Of a stretch of 33,347 nt of DNA, positions 7,143 to 16,330 are shown in pieces (the stretch's first letter is position 1; every line of letters begins with the position of its first letter). Under the pieces are notes generated by a model that saw nothing but the letters and a program-made list of their open reading frames with translations, ran no database searches and was not told the DNA's origin. Source of the stretch: UBA5359 sp002410925 [NCBI: bacterium UBP13_UBA5359] (GTDB lineage: Bacteria; UBP13; UBA5359); assembly GCA_002410925.1 (NCBI GenBank), contig DHPR01000017.1:1-33347 (forward strand), in the 5' to 3' direction. The translations under genes were made by a program, and so were the position numbers.

Positions 7143-9071
7143 TTGCAAATGCGCACGGTTCATCTTGATTTTCACAACAGCTCCTTGCTTGAAAATATCG
7201 GGGCGCAATTCGATCCTGAAAGCTTTGCTCAAAGGCTTCTAGAGGCAAGGGTAGAATCTGTAACCTGCTTTGCCAAGTGCCACCATGGCATGATCTATTA
7301 CTATACCAGGTTGCCTGCCCGGCATCCGCACCTTGAATGCGATCTCTTGCGAGAGCAAATTGCCGCATGCCACAAGGTAGGTATCAAAGTCCCTATTTAT
7401 ATCTCTCTGGGCTTTGATGAAGAGATGGCAAAGCTCCATTTGGATTGGCGAGAGGTATCTGCAGAGGGAAAGCTTGGCGGCAGCACACCGCTGGAAGCCG
7501 GCTGGAAGAAGCTTTGCCTGAATAATGATGCTTATCTTTCCTATGTTGAAGAGCAGATTGCAGAGCTCCTTTCCCTCTTTGATGTTGATGGCTTCTTCTT
7601 CGATATTGTCCATCAGGAAGAGTGCTGCTGTGCTAATTGCCTTGCCTCTATGGAGGAGGAAGGCTACGACCCTGAGATAAGCCAGGAGCGAAAGGCCTTT
7701 GCAGAAAAAGTACTGCTGCGAGTGAAGAAGCGGCTATCCTCTTTCATCTGGGAGCGGAAAGCTGCCTCTTCTGTTTTCTACAATGCAGGCCACATTGCCC
7801 CCGGCATTCGCTCCAGCTTAAAATTCTATTCCCACCTTGAGATCGAATCTCTTCCTACAGGCGGTTGGGGGTATGACCATTTTCCCATAGTCGCGCGCTA
7901 CGCCCGAACTTTGGATCTTCCCTACCTTGGAATGACAGGGCGCTTTCATAAGTCCTGGGCTGAGTATGGCGGCTACAAGGATCCCAGCGCTCTGGAATAT
8001 GAATGCTTAAGAACCATAGCCTTCGGTGCAAGCTGCTCCGTAGGAGACCAGCTGCTGCCGGATGGTCGCCTGGATCCCATAGCTATAAAGCTCATCGGCG
8101 ATACATATGAAACCGTTGCGAAATATGAGCCTTATTTTCAAGGCGCCAAGCCCACTTCCGAGATAGGAGTTGTAATGCCAAAGCCGACAGAAAAGATAAT
8201 CGACGATGCTCTGGCAGGTGCAAACAGAATCCTTGGTCAGGCTCAGTATCAGTTTGATCTGGTGGATAGCCGCTGTGACTGGTCAAAATACTCAGTGCTG
8301 CTTCTTCCTGACCGGATAGAGCTTTCCCGCGAGCCGGCAGCAAAGGTGGCAGAGTATCAACAGAAAGGCGGCAAGGTCCTGGCCAGCTACCACAGCGGCC
8401 TTTGCCAGGGCGAATTTCCACCCGGCTGGCCTCTTGAATATCTGGGTGAGAGCGAGTTTCATCCCGATTATCTTATGCCTGGAAAGGAATGGCAGAGCCT
8501 GGGGCAGATGCCCTTTGTGATGCACGAGCCTGCAGCAGAGATTGCAAGCGAATCCCGGTGGCCGGCAGAGCGATGGCAGCCATTATTCCAAAGAAGCCGG
8601 CGCCACTTTTCAAATCACTTCCATACTCCTCCTCAAGGCCCCATGGGGCGGCCGGGAGCTGTATGCTGGGGAGCCGGCATCTACTTTGCTCACCCCCTCT
8701 TTACCATCTACCGTAAGCATGGCAGCCCTATAGCTCGCAAGCTTGTGCTTGCAGCCTTGAAGGAACTGCTTCCTGAGCCGCTTGTAGTAAGCAACGCCCC
8801 ATCCACTGCACAGCTACTGCTGAACTATCAAGAAAGAGAAAAGCGCTACTGCCTCCATATTCTCCATTATGTGCCGGAAAGGCGCTCTCAGCTGGACCTG
8901 ATTGAGGATCCTTTGCCCCTGGTGGATTTAGAAATCGGTCTTAGAATATCTAAGCCAAAGAGGGTCTATTCTCTTTCAGGCAAGGTGCCGGCTATGGAAT
9001 ACAAAGCCGGGAGAGCCTGGATTAAAATCGATAAAATGGTAGGCCGCCAGTTGATCGTTTTAGAGCAGTAA
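7143..9071 (+). CDS. GHL6/GH151-like glycoside hydrolase, probable alpha-L-fucosidase-type enzyme
   Basis: This is a 642-residue protein without a signal peptide, so it is probably cytoplasmic. The N-terminal half resembles the GHL6/GH151-type (beta/alpha)8 barrel. It starts TVHLDFHNS and contains GIKVPIYISLGFDEE and VDGFFFDIVHQ, where Asp154 is a candidate catalytic residue. A CCCANC cysteine cluster follows. From about residue 345 on (SEIGVVMPKP, DLVDSRCDWSKYSVLLLPD, GGKVLASYHSG) it has the Rossmann-like beta-galactosidase trimerisation type of domain. The C-terminus is a small beta domain. GH151 members are alpha-L-fucosidases, and the adjacent fucose-isomerase homologue supports that reading, but the substrate is inferred. 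The start is TTG 7143, 8 nt after GGAGG; ATG 7149 is a near-equal alternative. The shared operator links it to the LacI regulator. Confidence 0.7.
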   Translation: MQMRTVHLDFHNSSLLENIGAQFDPESFAQRLLEARVESVTCFAKCHHGMIYYYTRLPARHPHLECDLLREQIAACHKVGIKVPIYISLGFDEEMAKLHLDWREVSAEGKLGGSTPLEAGWKKLCLNNDAYLSYVEEQIAELLSLFDVDGFFFDIVHQEECCCANCLASMEEEGYDPEISQERKAFAEKVLLRVKKRLSSFIWERKAASSVFYNAGHIAPGIRSSLKFYSHLEIESLPTGGWGYDHFPIVARYARTLDLPYLGMTGRFHKSWAEYGGYKDPSALEYECLRTIAFGASCSVGDQLLPDGRLDPIAIKLIGDTYETVAKYEPYFQGAKPTSEIGVVMPKPTEKIIDDALAGANRILGQAQYQFDLVDSRCDWSKYSVLLLPDRIELSREPAAKVAEYQQKGGKVLASYHSGLCQGEFPPGWPLEYLGESEFHPDYLMPGKEWQSLGQMPFVMHEPAAEIASESRWPAERWQPLFQRSRRHFSNHFHTPPQGPMGRPGAVCWGAGIYFAHPLFTIYRKHGSPIARKLVLAALKELLPEPLVVSNAPSTAQLLLNYQEREKRYCLHILHYVPERRSQLDLIEDPLPLVDLEIGLRISKPKRVYSLSGKVPAMEYKAGRAWIKIDKMVGRQLIVLEQ

Positions 9072-9076
9072 ACGCC

Positions 9077-9128
9077 GCACGGCTCTGCCCTATCTCCTCC
9101 ATCTGCCGGAGATAGGGCAGAGCCGTGC
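9077..9128. terminator. Perfect 21-bp hairpin between convergent genes, probable bidirectional terminator
   Basis: The arms 9077-9097 and 9108-9128 are exact reverse complements over 21 bp around a 10-nt loop. The hairpin lies 5 nt after the glycosidase stop and 25 nt after the end of rpsU on the other strand, the position of a shared terminator. Neither side has a U-tract, which is unusual for an intrinsic terminator. Confidence 0.6.
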
Positions 9129-9153
9129 ACATCAATGAAAAATCATCTTTGAC

Positions 9154-9330
9154 TTAACGCTTACGCCTGGCGGCTTCAATGCGCTTGCGCCTCTTCTCGC
9201 TGGGTTTCTCGTAGTGCTCGTGACGCCTGGCTTCGGCCAGAACACCTGTACGTTGCAGCTCTCTCTTAAAACGACGAAGAGCACTATCCAAGGATTCATC
9301 ATCCCTTATACGTACTTCAGACAATCTCAC
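9154..9330 (-). CDS. rpsU: 30S ribosomal protein S21
   Basis: This 58-residue basic protein is too short for many gene finders. Its product is [17 protein letters not shown], then a KRELQ segment, and a C-terminal [23 protein letters not shown] tail, an unmistakable S21. S21 binds the 30S platform and takes part in translation initiation. The frame starts at GTG 9330, 5 nt after AGGAGG. An alternative TTG at 9324 would give a product beginning with Met-Ser-Glu-Val, as most S21 proteins do, and is equally possible. It is the last gene of the dnaK operon and lies 12 nt after the HIT gene. A long hairpin follows at 9077-9128. Confidence 0.95.
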   Translation of the reverse strand: MRLSEVRIRDDESLDSALRRFKRELQRTGVLAEARRHEHYEKPSEKRRKRIEAARRKR

Positions 9331-9342
9331 TCCCCCCTCCTG

Positions 9343-9687
9343 CTAACCGGGAGGCCATCTCAACTTTCGACCTCCGAGCAAATGTATATGAAGGTGATCT
9401 ATACTTTGACCTCCATCCTCATTACAATTGATAACCAGGCGGAACCCTGATTCGGCAATGCCCTCCTGGCGGGCAATCCTGGAAGCAACCGTCAACATAT
9501 GCCCTAACAGTGCCTCGTCGGCTTCATTTGCCGCCAGTATGTTCTCAATGTGTCTGCGCGGTATAACAAGCACATGCGCAGGAGCGGCCGGAGCTGCATC
9601 CCTAAAAGCGACAACCAGATCATCGCTGTAAACCATGTCGGTCGCTATCTCGCCCGATGCCAGCTTACAGAACAAACAACCCTCCAC
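9343..9687 (-). CDS. HIT-family (HinT-like) nucleotide hydrolase
   Basis: This 114-residue histidine-triad protein is of HinT type, a class that hydrolyses adenosine 5'-phosphoramidates and related aminoacyl-AMP compounds. The triad is complete in HLHIHLLGG (His98, His100, His102), with an N-terminal CLFC pair (Cys4, Cys7) and the PAHVLVIPRRH segment. The frame is open to 9729, but GTG 9687 is chosen. GGAGGG lies 4 nt upstream, and the product then begins MEGCLFCK, matching the family's usual short start. It sits between mtaB and rpsU in the dnaK operon. Confidence 0.92.
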   Translation of the reverse strand: MEGCLFCKLASGEIATDMVYSDDLVVAFRDAAPAAPAHVLVIPRRHIENILAANEADEALLGHMLTVASRIARQEGIAESGFRLVINCNEDGGQSIDHLHIHLLGGRKLRWPPG

Positions 9688-9759
9688 AGCTCCCTCCGCA
9701 TGGCGGCTTTTAAGAGTACCCGCCTTCAACCTATGTAATGAGCATTTGCTTGAAATTTA

Positions 9760-11052
9760 TTATAACACCTTTTTTAGCGCTTTGCCAAGCAATCGCCCAT
9801 TGTTTTTACTTAATGCTCTTACGGAGATAACATCACCGATGGAGAAATCCGGCTGAAAATCAACCTCCGCTTCCACATATCTATCGGTTCTTCCTATGCA
9901 TAGAGAATTATCGATCTTTTCGACTACAAGCCTGAGCTTCTCATTCAGTATAGAAGCCAGATATGCATCGGTAATATCATCAGCCGTTTGCGCCATCTGC
10001 TTCGCTCTGGCGCTTTTTATCTTTTCACTCACCTGATTCGGCATTACCGCCGCCGGAGTGTCGGGACGGCGAGAGTATCGAAAGATATGCAATCCTGCAA
10101 ATCTCATCCGCCTGATAAAAGAGAGACTCTCCTCAAATGCGGCATCATCCTCACCCGGGAAGCCGACCATTACATCGGTCGTAAGAGCCAGTCCCGGCCG
10201 AACAGCTCGAAGGCTATCGATAACGCGCGCATAATCGTTAGCAGCGTAGGGACGTTGCATCATTCCAAGTATCCGGTCACTCCCATGCTGCAGCGGTATA
10301 TGCATATGATTACATATCCGGTTATCGCTCTTGATTACATTGAGCAAATCAGGTGTAAAATCGGTCGGTTCTATGGAGCTCAGCCGTATATTCACTATCC
10401 CCTCTATATCAGGGAGCCTGCTCAGAAACTCTGCCAGCCCATCTCCCTCACGCTCATTGTAAAGCCCCAGATGTATGCCCGTAAGAACAACCTCTTTGAA
10501 TCCCTTGCCGGCCAAGCGCTTTATTTCATCATAAGCAACCTGTGCAGGCCTGCTTCGCGGCCTGCCTCTGACCTGCGGCACCAGGCAGTAAGCACAATTA
10601 CGATTACAGCCGTCCTGGATCTTGACAAAAGCCCTCGCTCTGCCATTCCAGTTATCTATTCCCCTCCCCCGATAGCTCCGGCAGTTGCTGAGACCAGCCG
10701 TTGCGCAGGATACATCTTCTGTGAGATAAGGAAGAAGGTCCTCTTTCTCCGCATTACCCAGAATGATCAAACGCTCTGATAATCTTTTCAAAGCAGCACC
10801 GGCTTTCTGAGCCATACAACCGGTAACCACTATTGCCGCCTTCGGGCAACGGGCTGCAACTCGCCTTATAACCTGCCGGCATTTCTTTTCAGCAGTCCGA
10901 GTAACGGCACAGGTATTAACAACGAAAAGATCTGCATCCCCGCCGGCATCGACTATTTTATAGCCTGCGCTCTCCAGCTGCTCTCGCATCTCCTGGCTTT
11001 CATATTGATTTACCTTACAGCCCAACGTCAGCAGAGCACAATCTCCACGCAT
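9760..11052 (-). CDS. mtaB: tRNA t6A37 methylthiotransferase MtaB
   Basis: This is a 430-residue radical-SAM enzyme that converts N6-threonylcarbamoyladenosine at position 37 of ANN-decoding tRNAs to its 2-methylthio form. The N-terminal UPF0004 domain carries the auxiliary [4Fe-4S] cysteines Cys12 (LTLGCKVNQYES), Cys48 (VVNTCAVT) and Cys79 (VVTGCMAQ). The radical-SAM triad is Cys149, Cys153 and Cys156 in DGCNRNCAYCLVPQ. Downstream are the typical LTGIHLG, HMHIPLQHGSD and DVMVGFPGE segments and a C-terminal TRAM domain. TLGCKVNQYE separates MtaB from MiaB. It follows rsmE by 12 nt in the dnaK operon. The gene order rsmE-mtaB is widespread and supports the call. Confidence 0.95.
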   Translation of the reverse strand: MRGDCALLTLGCKVNQYESQEMREQLESAGYKIVDAGGDADLFVVNTCAVTRTAEKKCRQVIRRVAARCPKAAIVVTGCMAQKAGAALKRLSERLIILGNAEKEDLLPYLTEDVSCATAGLSNCRSYRGRGIDNWNGRARAFVKIQDGCNRNCAYCLVPQVRGRPRSRPAQVAYDEIKRLAGKGFKEVVLTGIHLGLYNEREGDGLAEFLSRLPDIEGIVNIRLSSIEPTDFTPDLLNVIKSDNRICNHMHIPLQHGSDRILGMMQRPYAANDYARVIDSLRAVRPGLALTTDVMVGFPGEDDAAFEESLSFIRRMRFAGLHIFRYSRRPDTPAAVMPNQVSEKIKSARAKQMAQTADDITDAYLASILNEKLRLVVEKIDNSLCIGRTDRYVEAEVDFQPDFSIGDVISVRALSKNNGRLLGKALKKVL

Positions 11053-11064
11053 ACGATCCTTCCC

Positions 11065-11802
11065 TTATGAATCCATTTCGTAAACCGTCAGAGCGGCCAG
11101 CACCATACCGGCTGTCTCCGTCCGCAATATCCGCGACCCCAAAGAGATATCCAGCGCACCGCAGGACCTCAGCAATTCTATCTCTTCAGTAGCGAAACCT
11201 CCTTCAGGTCCCACCACCAGCAAAATACTATGCGCCTCGCGGTTAATCCTCCCCCAAATCGCTTTCAACGGCTCGGTGCTATCTTCCCAGGCTACCAAAC
11301 AAAGATCATATGACCCTATACTTCCGGCTATCTGATCCAAAGCGATAATCTCCGCTACATTCGGAATGAACACCCTGTGAGATTGCTCAGCCGCCTCACG
11401 CGCAATCCTGCGCCACCGGCTCAATCGCCCTCTTTGTGCGTCTTCCTTTACTCTGGGTATCCCGCGTGCGGAAGAGAAAGGTCGTATCTCGGAGACTCCT
11501 ATCTCAGTGCATTTCTGAATTATCAGATCCATCTTATCGCCCCGGGGTAGAGCCTGAGCCAGGCTGACAGAAACAGAAAGCTCGGTATTACGCTTAACAG
11601 CCCTCCCCAGGCGCAAAAAGGCATTGCCGCGCTCCGCCGTCTCCAGCACAGCTTCATATTCATTGCCCGCACCGTCAAAGATAAATATTCCATCGCCCTT
11701 TTTTAAACGTAAGACTCTGAGAATATAGTGCGCTTCTTCACCCGCTAAATGTAAGCTCAAGCCGCTTTCCAGCGTTGTCCCGGGGAGAGATAACCTGTTC
11801 AT
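11065..11802 (-). CDS. rsmE: 16S rRNA (uracil-1498-N3)-methyltransferase RsmE
   Basis: This is a 245-residue SPOUT-class enzyme that methylates U1498 of 16S rRNA using SAM. An N-terminal PUA-like domain (HYILRVLRLKKGDGIFIFDG) precedes the trefoil-knot domain, whose signatures are KCTEIGVSEI, LVVGPEGGFATEE and SLGSRILRTETA. These match the family in order and spacing. The frame is open to 11835. I use ATG 11802, which overlaps the prmA stop as ATGA and has GGAG 9 nt upstream. The overlap implies coupled translation with prmA. Confidence 0.95.
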   Translation of the reverse strand: MNRLSLPGTTLESGLSLHLAGEEAHYILRVLRLKKGDGIFIFDGAGNEYEAVLETAERGNAFLRLGRAVKRNTELSVSVSLAQALPRGDKMDLIIQKCTEIGVSEIRPFSSARGIPRVKEDAQRGRLSRWRRIAREAAEQSHRVFIPNVAEIIALDQIAGSIGSYDLCLVAWEDSTEPLKAIWGRINREAHSILLVVGPEGGFATEEIELLRSCGALDISLGSRILRTETAGMVLAALTVYEMDS

Positions 11803-12653
11803 ACCTCCCGTCTCCGCAGTGCCAGCGCAATCCATTCTCCCTGTCTTCTCTCTTCGAACACCCGGAGTCCATTTCTATCCGCCGCCGTAATTACATCTTG
11901 CCTGAGCGTATCGATAATGCCGGAAAGCAGAAGGTACCCATCCGGCTTCAGAGAACTCCCCATGTCCGGCAAAAGCGGCTTTATAACATCGGCCGTTATA
12001 TTAGCCAGAATCATATCCACAGGAGGGCCGTCATATTTATCTACGCTGCCTTGAACTACTCTCACTTGCTCAGATACGGAATTAGCAATAATGTTCTGCT
12101 GCGCCGCCTCGACAGCAACAGAATCGATATCGCAGGCAAACACAGAAGAGGCACCGAGCCTGGCCGATAGAATGGAGAGTATGGCCGATCCGGTGCCGAT
12201 GTCAAGAACCGCCCAACCGGCTTTCAAATAATGGTCTATCATCTGCAGACACATAACGGTGGTAGGATGCGCCCCCGTTCCGAAAGCCATGCCGGGATCG
12301 AGATTCATTATCGCCTCTCCCGGTTCAGATGTATAATCCTCCCAGGAAGGGCAAATAACTATACGCCCGATCTTATTAATTTTGAAGTATTTCTTCCAAT
12401 TATCAGCCCACTCCAGCTCACACCGGCCGTGCACTCTCAATTCGCCCAGCCCTATGCCCGCAGCTCTAAGATCTGCCAGCTCAACAGACAAAGCATCTAT
12501 TATCTGCCAGGAAGCAGCCTCTTCCGGCAGATAGGATATCACCGTGCTTTCATTGAACCAGCATCCCTTGATACCGTAATCTCTCACGAGCAGCGCTGCT
12601 CTTTCCGCCGCAATATCGTTCTTCACATCCAGCATCAATTCCAGCCAATCCAT
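11799..12653 (-). CDS. prmA: Ribosomal protein L11 methyltransferase PrmA
   Basis: This is a 284-residue class I SAM methyltransferase that trimethylates ribosomal protein L11. The N-terminal substrate-recognition domain occupies roughly residues 1-100. The catalytic domain opens with the family-specific LDPGMAFGTGAHPTT. The SAM-binding motif I is VLDIGTGSAILS, and the catalytic loop NPP equivalent is LANITADV. Its length is normal. It lies 27 nt after dnaJ and overlaps rsmE by 4 nt. The dnaJ-prmA-rsmE order is common in monoderm-type genomes. Confidence 0.95.
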   Translation of the reverse strand: MDWLELMLDVKNDIAAERAALLVRDYGIKGCWFNESTVISYLPEEAASWQIIDALSVELADLRAAGIGLGELRVHGRCELEWADNWKKYFKINKIGRIVICPSWEDYTSEPGEAIMNLDPGMAFGTGAHPTTVMCLQMIDHYLKAGWAVLDIGTGSAILSILSARLGASSVFACDIDSVAVEAAQQNIIANSVSEQVRVVQGSVDKYDGPPVDMILANITADVIKPLLPDMGSSLKPDGYLLLSGIIDTLRQDVITAADRNGLRVFEERRQGEWIALALRRREV

Positions 12654-12680
12654 AACGACACACCCTACTACAATGCTTCC

Positions 12681-13826
12681 TTATTTACCGAAAGCATCCT
12701 TCATTCTGCCAAAAAGCCCCTTGTCATCATTTTCTCTGGGATTCTCTCCCATGGCTTTGGCATATTCGCTCAGCAGCTGCCGTTGCATTTCCGTCATACG
12801 CTTAGGAACCTCAAGCCGCACTCTGACATGCTGATCGCCACGGCCTCCACCCCTTATTGCCGGTACACCCTTTCCTTTGAGACGAAAGATGGTTCCAGGC
12901 TGTGTTCCCGCAGGTATTTCAACCTCCGCATTTCCATCGAGCGTCTGCACCGTTATCCGGGCGCCAAGCGCCGCCTGAACAAACGTAACAGGCACTTCAC
13001 AAAAGATATCCCGATCATGCCTCTCAAAAAATGCGTGCGCCTTAACCCTGATGAAGATATAGAGGTCTCCGGAGGAACCGCCATGCTCACCGGCCTCTCC
13101 TTCTCCGGTCACACGTACTTTTGTACCATTATCCACACCCGCAGGTATCTTTACCTCTATTTTCTTACGCCTGTTTTTCCTGCCGGCTCCACCGCATGCA
13201 GAACAGGGATTGCTGATGATTCTGCCGCTGCCGCCGCAACGCTGACAAGTGGTCACATTTACAAACTGCCCGAACATCGTTTGTTGTGCCTGGCGCACCT
13301 CTCCGGTTCCTGCACAGGCAAGACATGTCTCCGTTGAGGATCCTGCGGCGCTACCGCTACCATCACAGGTATCGCATTTATCAAGGCGTGCCACCTCTAT
13401 CTCCATATCCTTGCCGAAAACCGCTTCTTCAAATTCCAGCAGGAGATCGTAGCGCAGGTCGGCACCGCGAGCAGGACCATGCTCACGTCGAGCATCGCCA
13501 GAACGCCCGCCGAAAAACATATCAAAAATATCGCCGAAGCCCCCAAAGCCACTGTTGAAGTTGCCGCTGAAACCACCACCGGCACCCGGTCCGCCGTTCT
13601 CAAAGGCAGCATGACCGAACTGATCGTAGGTCGCCTTGCGTTGAGCATCGCTCAGGACTTCATAGGCCTCATTTATCTCCTTGAATTTGGCCTCAGCCTC
13701 TTGATTATCCGGGTTGACGTCCGGGTGATACTTCCGAGCCAGGCGTCGGAAAGCTCTTTTAATCTCAGTCTCTGATGCAGACCGATCGACCCCCAGGACC
13801 TCATAATAATCCCTTTTAGTCGACAT
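12681..13826 (-). CDS. dnaJ: Chaperone protein DnaJ (Hsp40)
   Basis: This is a 381-residue type I J-protein that delivers unfolded clients to DnaK and stimulates its ATPase. The J domain (residues about 4-70) has the invariant HPD in [11 protein letters not shown] Gly/Phe-rich linker follows ([20 protein letters not shown]). Four zinc-finger repeats are all intact: [24 protein letters not shown] and CSACGGAG. Two C-terminal beta domains with [10 protein letters not shown] and FRLKGKGVP follow. ATG 13826 overlaps the dnaK stop by one base (TGATG). A TTG one codon upstream is less likely. Confidence 0.97.
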   Translation of the reverse strand: MSTKRDYYEVLGVDRSASETEIKRAFRRLARKYHPDVNPDNQEAEAKFKEINEAYEVLSDAQRKATYDQFGHAAFENGGPGAGGGFSGNFNSGFGGFGDIFDMFFGGRSGDARREHGPARGADLRYDLLLEFEEAVFGKDMEIEVARLDKCDTCDGSGSAAGSSTETCLACAGTGEVRQAQQTMFGQFVNVTTCQRCGGSGRIISNPCSACGGAGRKNRRKKIEVKIPAGVDNGTKVRVTGEGEAGEHGGSSGDLYIFIRVKAHAFFERHDRDIFCEVPVTFVQAALGARITVQTLDGNAEVEIPAGTQPGTIFRLKGKGVPAIRGGGRGDQHVRVRLEVPKRMTEMQRQLLSEYAKAMGENPRENDDKGLFGRMKDAFGK

Positions 13827-15658
13827 CAATCAACATCCTTGAAATCGGCATCGACCGTAGGTCCGTCCGTAGTACCGGCTTTATCCGCATCTGTTTCGCC
13901 AGCAGTGCCGGTTTGCTGCTGCTGAGCGGACTGCTCATAAAGCTTGGACGTTAAGCCATACATTGCCTGGGTCAGTGCTTCAGTATCCGTCTTTATGGCT
14001 TCTTTATCGCTTCCCTGCAGAGAGGTCTTCAGCTTTGCCACGGCTGTTTCCACCTTCTGTATATCGTCTTTACCAACCTTATCGCCGGCATCCTTGATTG
14101 CCTTCTCAGCACTGTATACAGCAACATCAGCGTTGTTGCGCAATTCCACCTCTTCACGTTTTTCTTTGTCCTCAGCGGCATGCGTATCAGCCTCATCCAT
14201 CATACGCTTTATCTCTTCTTCACTTAAGCCGCCGGATGAGGTTATCGTTATTTTCTGCTCATTGCCGCTGGCCATATCCTTGGCGGAAACATTGACTATG
14301 CCGTTGGCGTCGATATCGAAGCTGACCTCTATTTGAGGTATGCCGCGAGGTGCCGCGGGAATTCCGGTCAACTGGAAGCGTCCCAGAGTTTTATTATAGG
14401 TCGCCATCTCACGTTCACCCTGTAATACATGTATATCAACTGTCGTCTGCCCATCCGCAGCTGTGGAGAAAATCTGCTTTTTAGATGTCGGTATGGTTGT
14501 ATTACGCTCGATAAGCCTGGTAAAGACTCCTCCCAGAGTTTCTATACCCAGGGAGAGCGGCGTTACATCCAGTAGAACAACATCTTTCACCTCTCCACCC
14601 AGAACACCGGCCTGAATAGCGGCTCCTAAAGCAACGCATTCGTCCGGGTTGACACCCTTATGAGGTTCCTTTTCGAAAAAGTTCTTTACCATCTCTTGAA
14701 CCAGTGGCATTCGCGTCTGCCCTCCGACCAGAATAACCTCCTCTATATCGGAAGACTTCAAGCCGGCATCTTCCAGAGCCTGCTGACAAGGCTTCAAGGA
14801 TCTTTCGATCAGATCTCTAACAAGCTCCTCGAACTTAGCTCTGGTAATCGTCATGTCCAGATGCTTGGGACCACTGGCATCGGCAGTAATAAAGGGCAGA
14901 TTGATATTAGAGCTCATTACTCCCGAGAGCTCTATTTTTGCCTTCTCCGCTGCCTCTTTCAGTCGCTGCATAGCCATCTTATCCTGGCTGAGATCGATAC
15001 CGTTATCCTTCTTAAATTCGCTGTTCATGTAATCTATCAAACGCTGGTCGAAATCATCGCCGCCCAAAAGGGTATCGCCATTGGTCGATTTTACCTCAAA
15101 AACGCCGTCGCCCAGTTCCATCACCGATATATCGAATGTTCCGCCGCCTAAATCGTATATAGCAACGATATGGTCTTTACCCTTATCCAATCCATAGGCG
15201 AGTGAAGCAGCTGTCGGCTCATTGATTATACGCAGCACTTCAAGCCCGGCTATAGTTCCCGCGTCCTTGGTAGCCTGCCGCTGACTGTCATTAAAGTAAG
15301 CCGGAACAGTAATAACCGCCTTATCGACCTTTTCACCCAGATAGCTCTCTGCGTCCGCTTTCAATTTTTGCAAAATCATGGACGAAATCTCTTGTGGTGT
15401 ATATTTTTTGTCATCGATTTCAACCTTATAATCGCTTCCCATATGCCGCTTGATCGAGCTGATAGTCCTTTCAGGATTGGTTATCGCCTGACGCTTGGCA
15501 ATCTGCCCGGTCAATCTCTCGCCATTTTTAGAAAAACCTATTACCGAAGGAGTTGTTCGGCTGCCTTCGCTATTGGGAATCACGGCAGGCTCTCCACCCT
15601 CCATGACTGCCACACATGAGTTTGTCGTTCCCAGATCAATACCGATTATCTTGCTCAT
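13826..15658 (-). CDS. dnaK: Chaperone protein DnaK (Hsp70)
   Basis: This is a 610-residue Hsp70 of full length. Diagnostic segments include [14 protein letters not shown] at the N-terminus, [13 protein letters not shown] at about residues 170-182, [14 protein letters not shown], and the substrate-binding domain with [14 protein letters not shown] and [10 protein letters not shown]. The helical lid ends in a Gln/Gly-rich tail and DADFKDVD. The ATPase domain lacks the roughly 25-residue insert that proteobacterial DnaK carries near residue 80, because [17 protein letters not shown] continues directly. It lies 42 nt after grpE and one base into dnaJ. Confidence 0.98.
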   Translation of the reverse strand: MSKIIGIDLGTTNSCVAVMEGGEPAVIPNSEGSRTTPSVIGFSKNGERLTGQIAKRQAITNPERTISSIKRHMGSDYKVEIDDKKYTPQEISSMILQKLKADAESYLGEKVDKAVITVPAYFNDSQRQATKDAGTIAGLEVLRIINEPTAASLAYGLDKGKDHIVAIYDLGGGTFDISVMELGDGVFEVKSTNGDTLLGGDDFDQRLIDYMNSEFKKDNGIDLSQDKMAMQRLKEAAEKAKIELSGVMSSNINLPFITADASGPKHLDMTITRAKFEELVRDLIERSLKPCQQALEDAGLKSSDIEEVILVGGQTRMPLVQEMVKNFFEKEPHKGVNPDECVALGAAIQAGVLGGEVKDVVLLDVTPLSLGIETLGGVFTRLIERNTTIPTSKKQIFSTAADGQTTVDIHVLQGEREMATYNKTLGRFQLTGIPAAPRGIPQIEVSFDIDANGIVNVSAKDMASGNEQKITITSSGGLSEEEIKRMMDEADTHAAEDKEKREEVELRNNADVAVYSAEKAIKDAGDKVGKDDIQKVETAVAKLKTSLQGSDKEAIKTDTEALTQAMYGLTSKLYEQSAQQQQTGTAGETDADKAGTTDGPTVDADFKDVD

Positions 15659-15700
15659 ATCTTACATTCCCTTTCCTTGTTATTCGTTATTTGCTATTTG

Positions 15701-16282
15701 TCATTTATTGCTCGCTTCAGGCCTGGCCACTTTTACCATCGCCGGTCTGATAACGCGCTCTCCCATCATATAACCCTTCTGCAGCTCTTGAACAACCGTT
15801 CCATCTTCAGCAGAAGAGCTCTCTTCAAACATGATCGCCTCGCAGAATGCCGGATCGAATTGCTGCCCGCAAACCTCCAGCGGAACCACTCCGGCATTGG
15901 AGAGTATAGCACAGAACTGCCGGTGTGTCATAGCAACGCCCTCAGCTAAAGCAGCGGCGTCAGCTGAGGTTTCAGAAGCTTGCAAAGCTCTCTCAAGATT
16001 ATCCACAACAGGCAATATCTGCAAAACAACCTCTTCCCTTATCAGACTGGATAGCTCCTCCTGACGAGATGCAGTACGCTTTCTGAAATTATCAAAATCC
16101 GCTTGCAACCGTTGATAAAGTCTTACACGCTCTTCCAATTCTACATTCAACCGCTCTATCTCCGCCGTTGCTTTTTCCAGCTCCACCTTCAACCGGGGTG
16201 ATTTCGTAGCTCGTGCTTTACGAGCGCCACCGGTCTCAATCTCCGGTACAGATCCCTCTTTTACTTCTGTATGCTCCGTCAT
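15701..16282 (-). CDS. grpE: Nucleotide exchange factor GrpE
   Basis: This 193-residue protein releases ADP from DnaK. The long N-terminal coiled coil is visible (LKVELEKATAEIERLNVELEE, then RLQADFDNFRKRT). The C-terminal beta domain ends GYMMGERVIRPAMVKVARP, the family signature. A Lys-rich disordered N-terminus (ARKARATKSPR-type) precedes the coil. ATG 16282 has AGAGG upstream. It lies between hrcA and dnaK, as in most CIRCE-controlled operons. Confidence 0.95.
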   Translation of the reverse strand: MTEHTEVKEGSVPEIETGGARKARATKSPRLKVELEKATAEIERLNVELEERVRLYQRLQADFDNFRKRTASRQEELSSLIREEVVLQILPVVDNLERALQASETSADAAALAEGVAMTHRQFCAILSNAGVVPLEVCGQQFDPAFCEAIMFEESSSAEDGTVVQELQKGYMMGERVIRPAMVKVARPEASNK

Positions 16283-16330
16283 ACTTACAGTACCTCTCTT
16301 TTTTGCTCCTTCTCTTCCGGCAGCAGTGCA

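Noticed and set aside
9988-10779. 263-codon forward frame opposite mtaB
   Set aside because: mtaB is intact on the other strand with all six cysteines. The forward product shows no family pattern.
12231-13337. Long 368-codon forward frame opposite prmA and dnaJ
   Set aside because: The opposite strand encodes highly conserved PrmA and DnaJ in full. The forward product is His/Arg/Leu-rich with no recognisable motif, typical of an antisense shadow.
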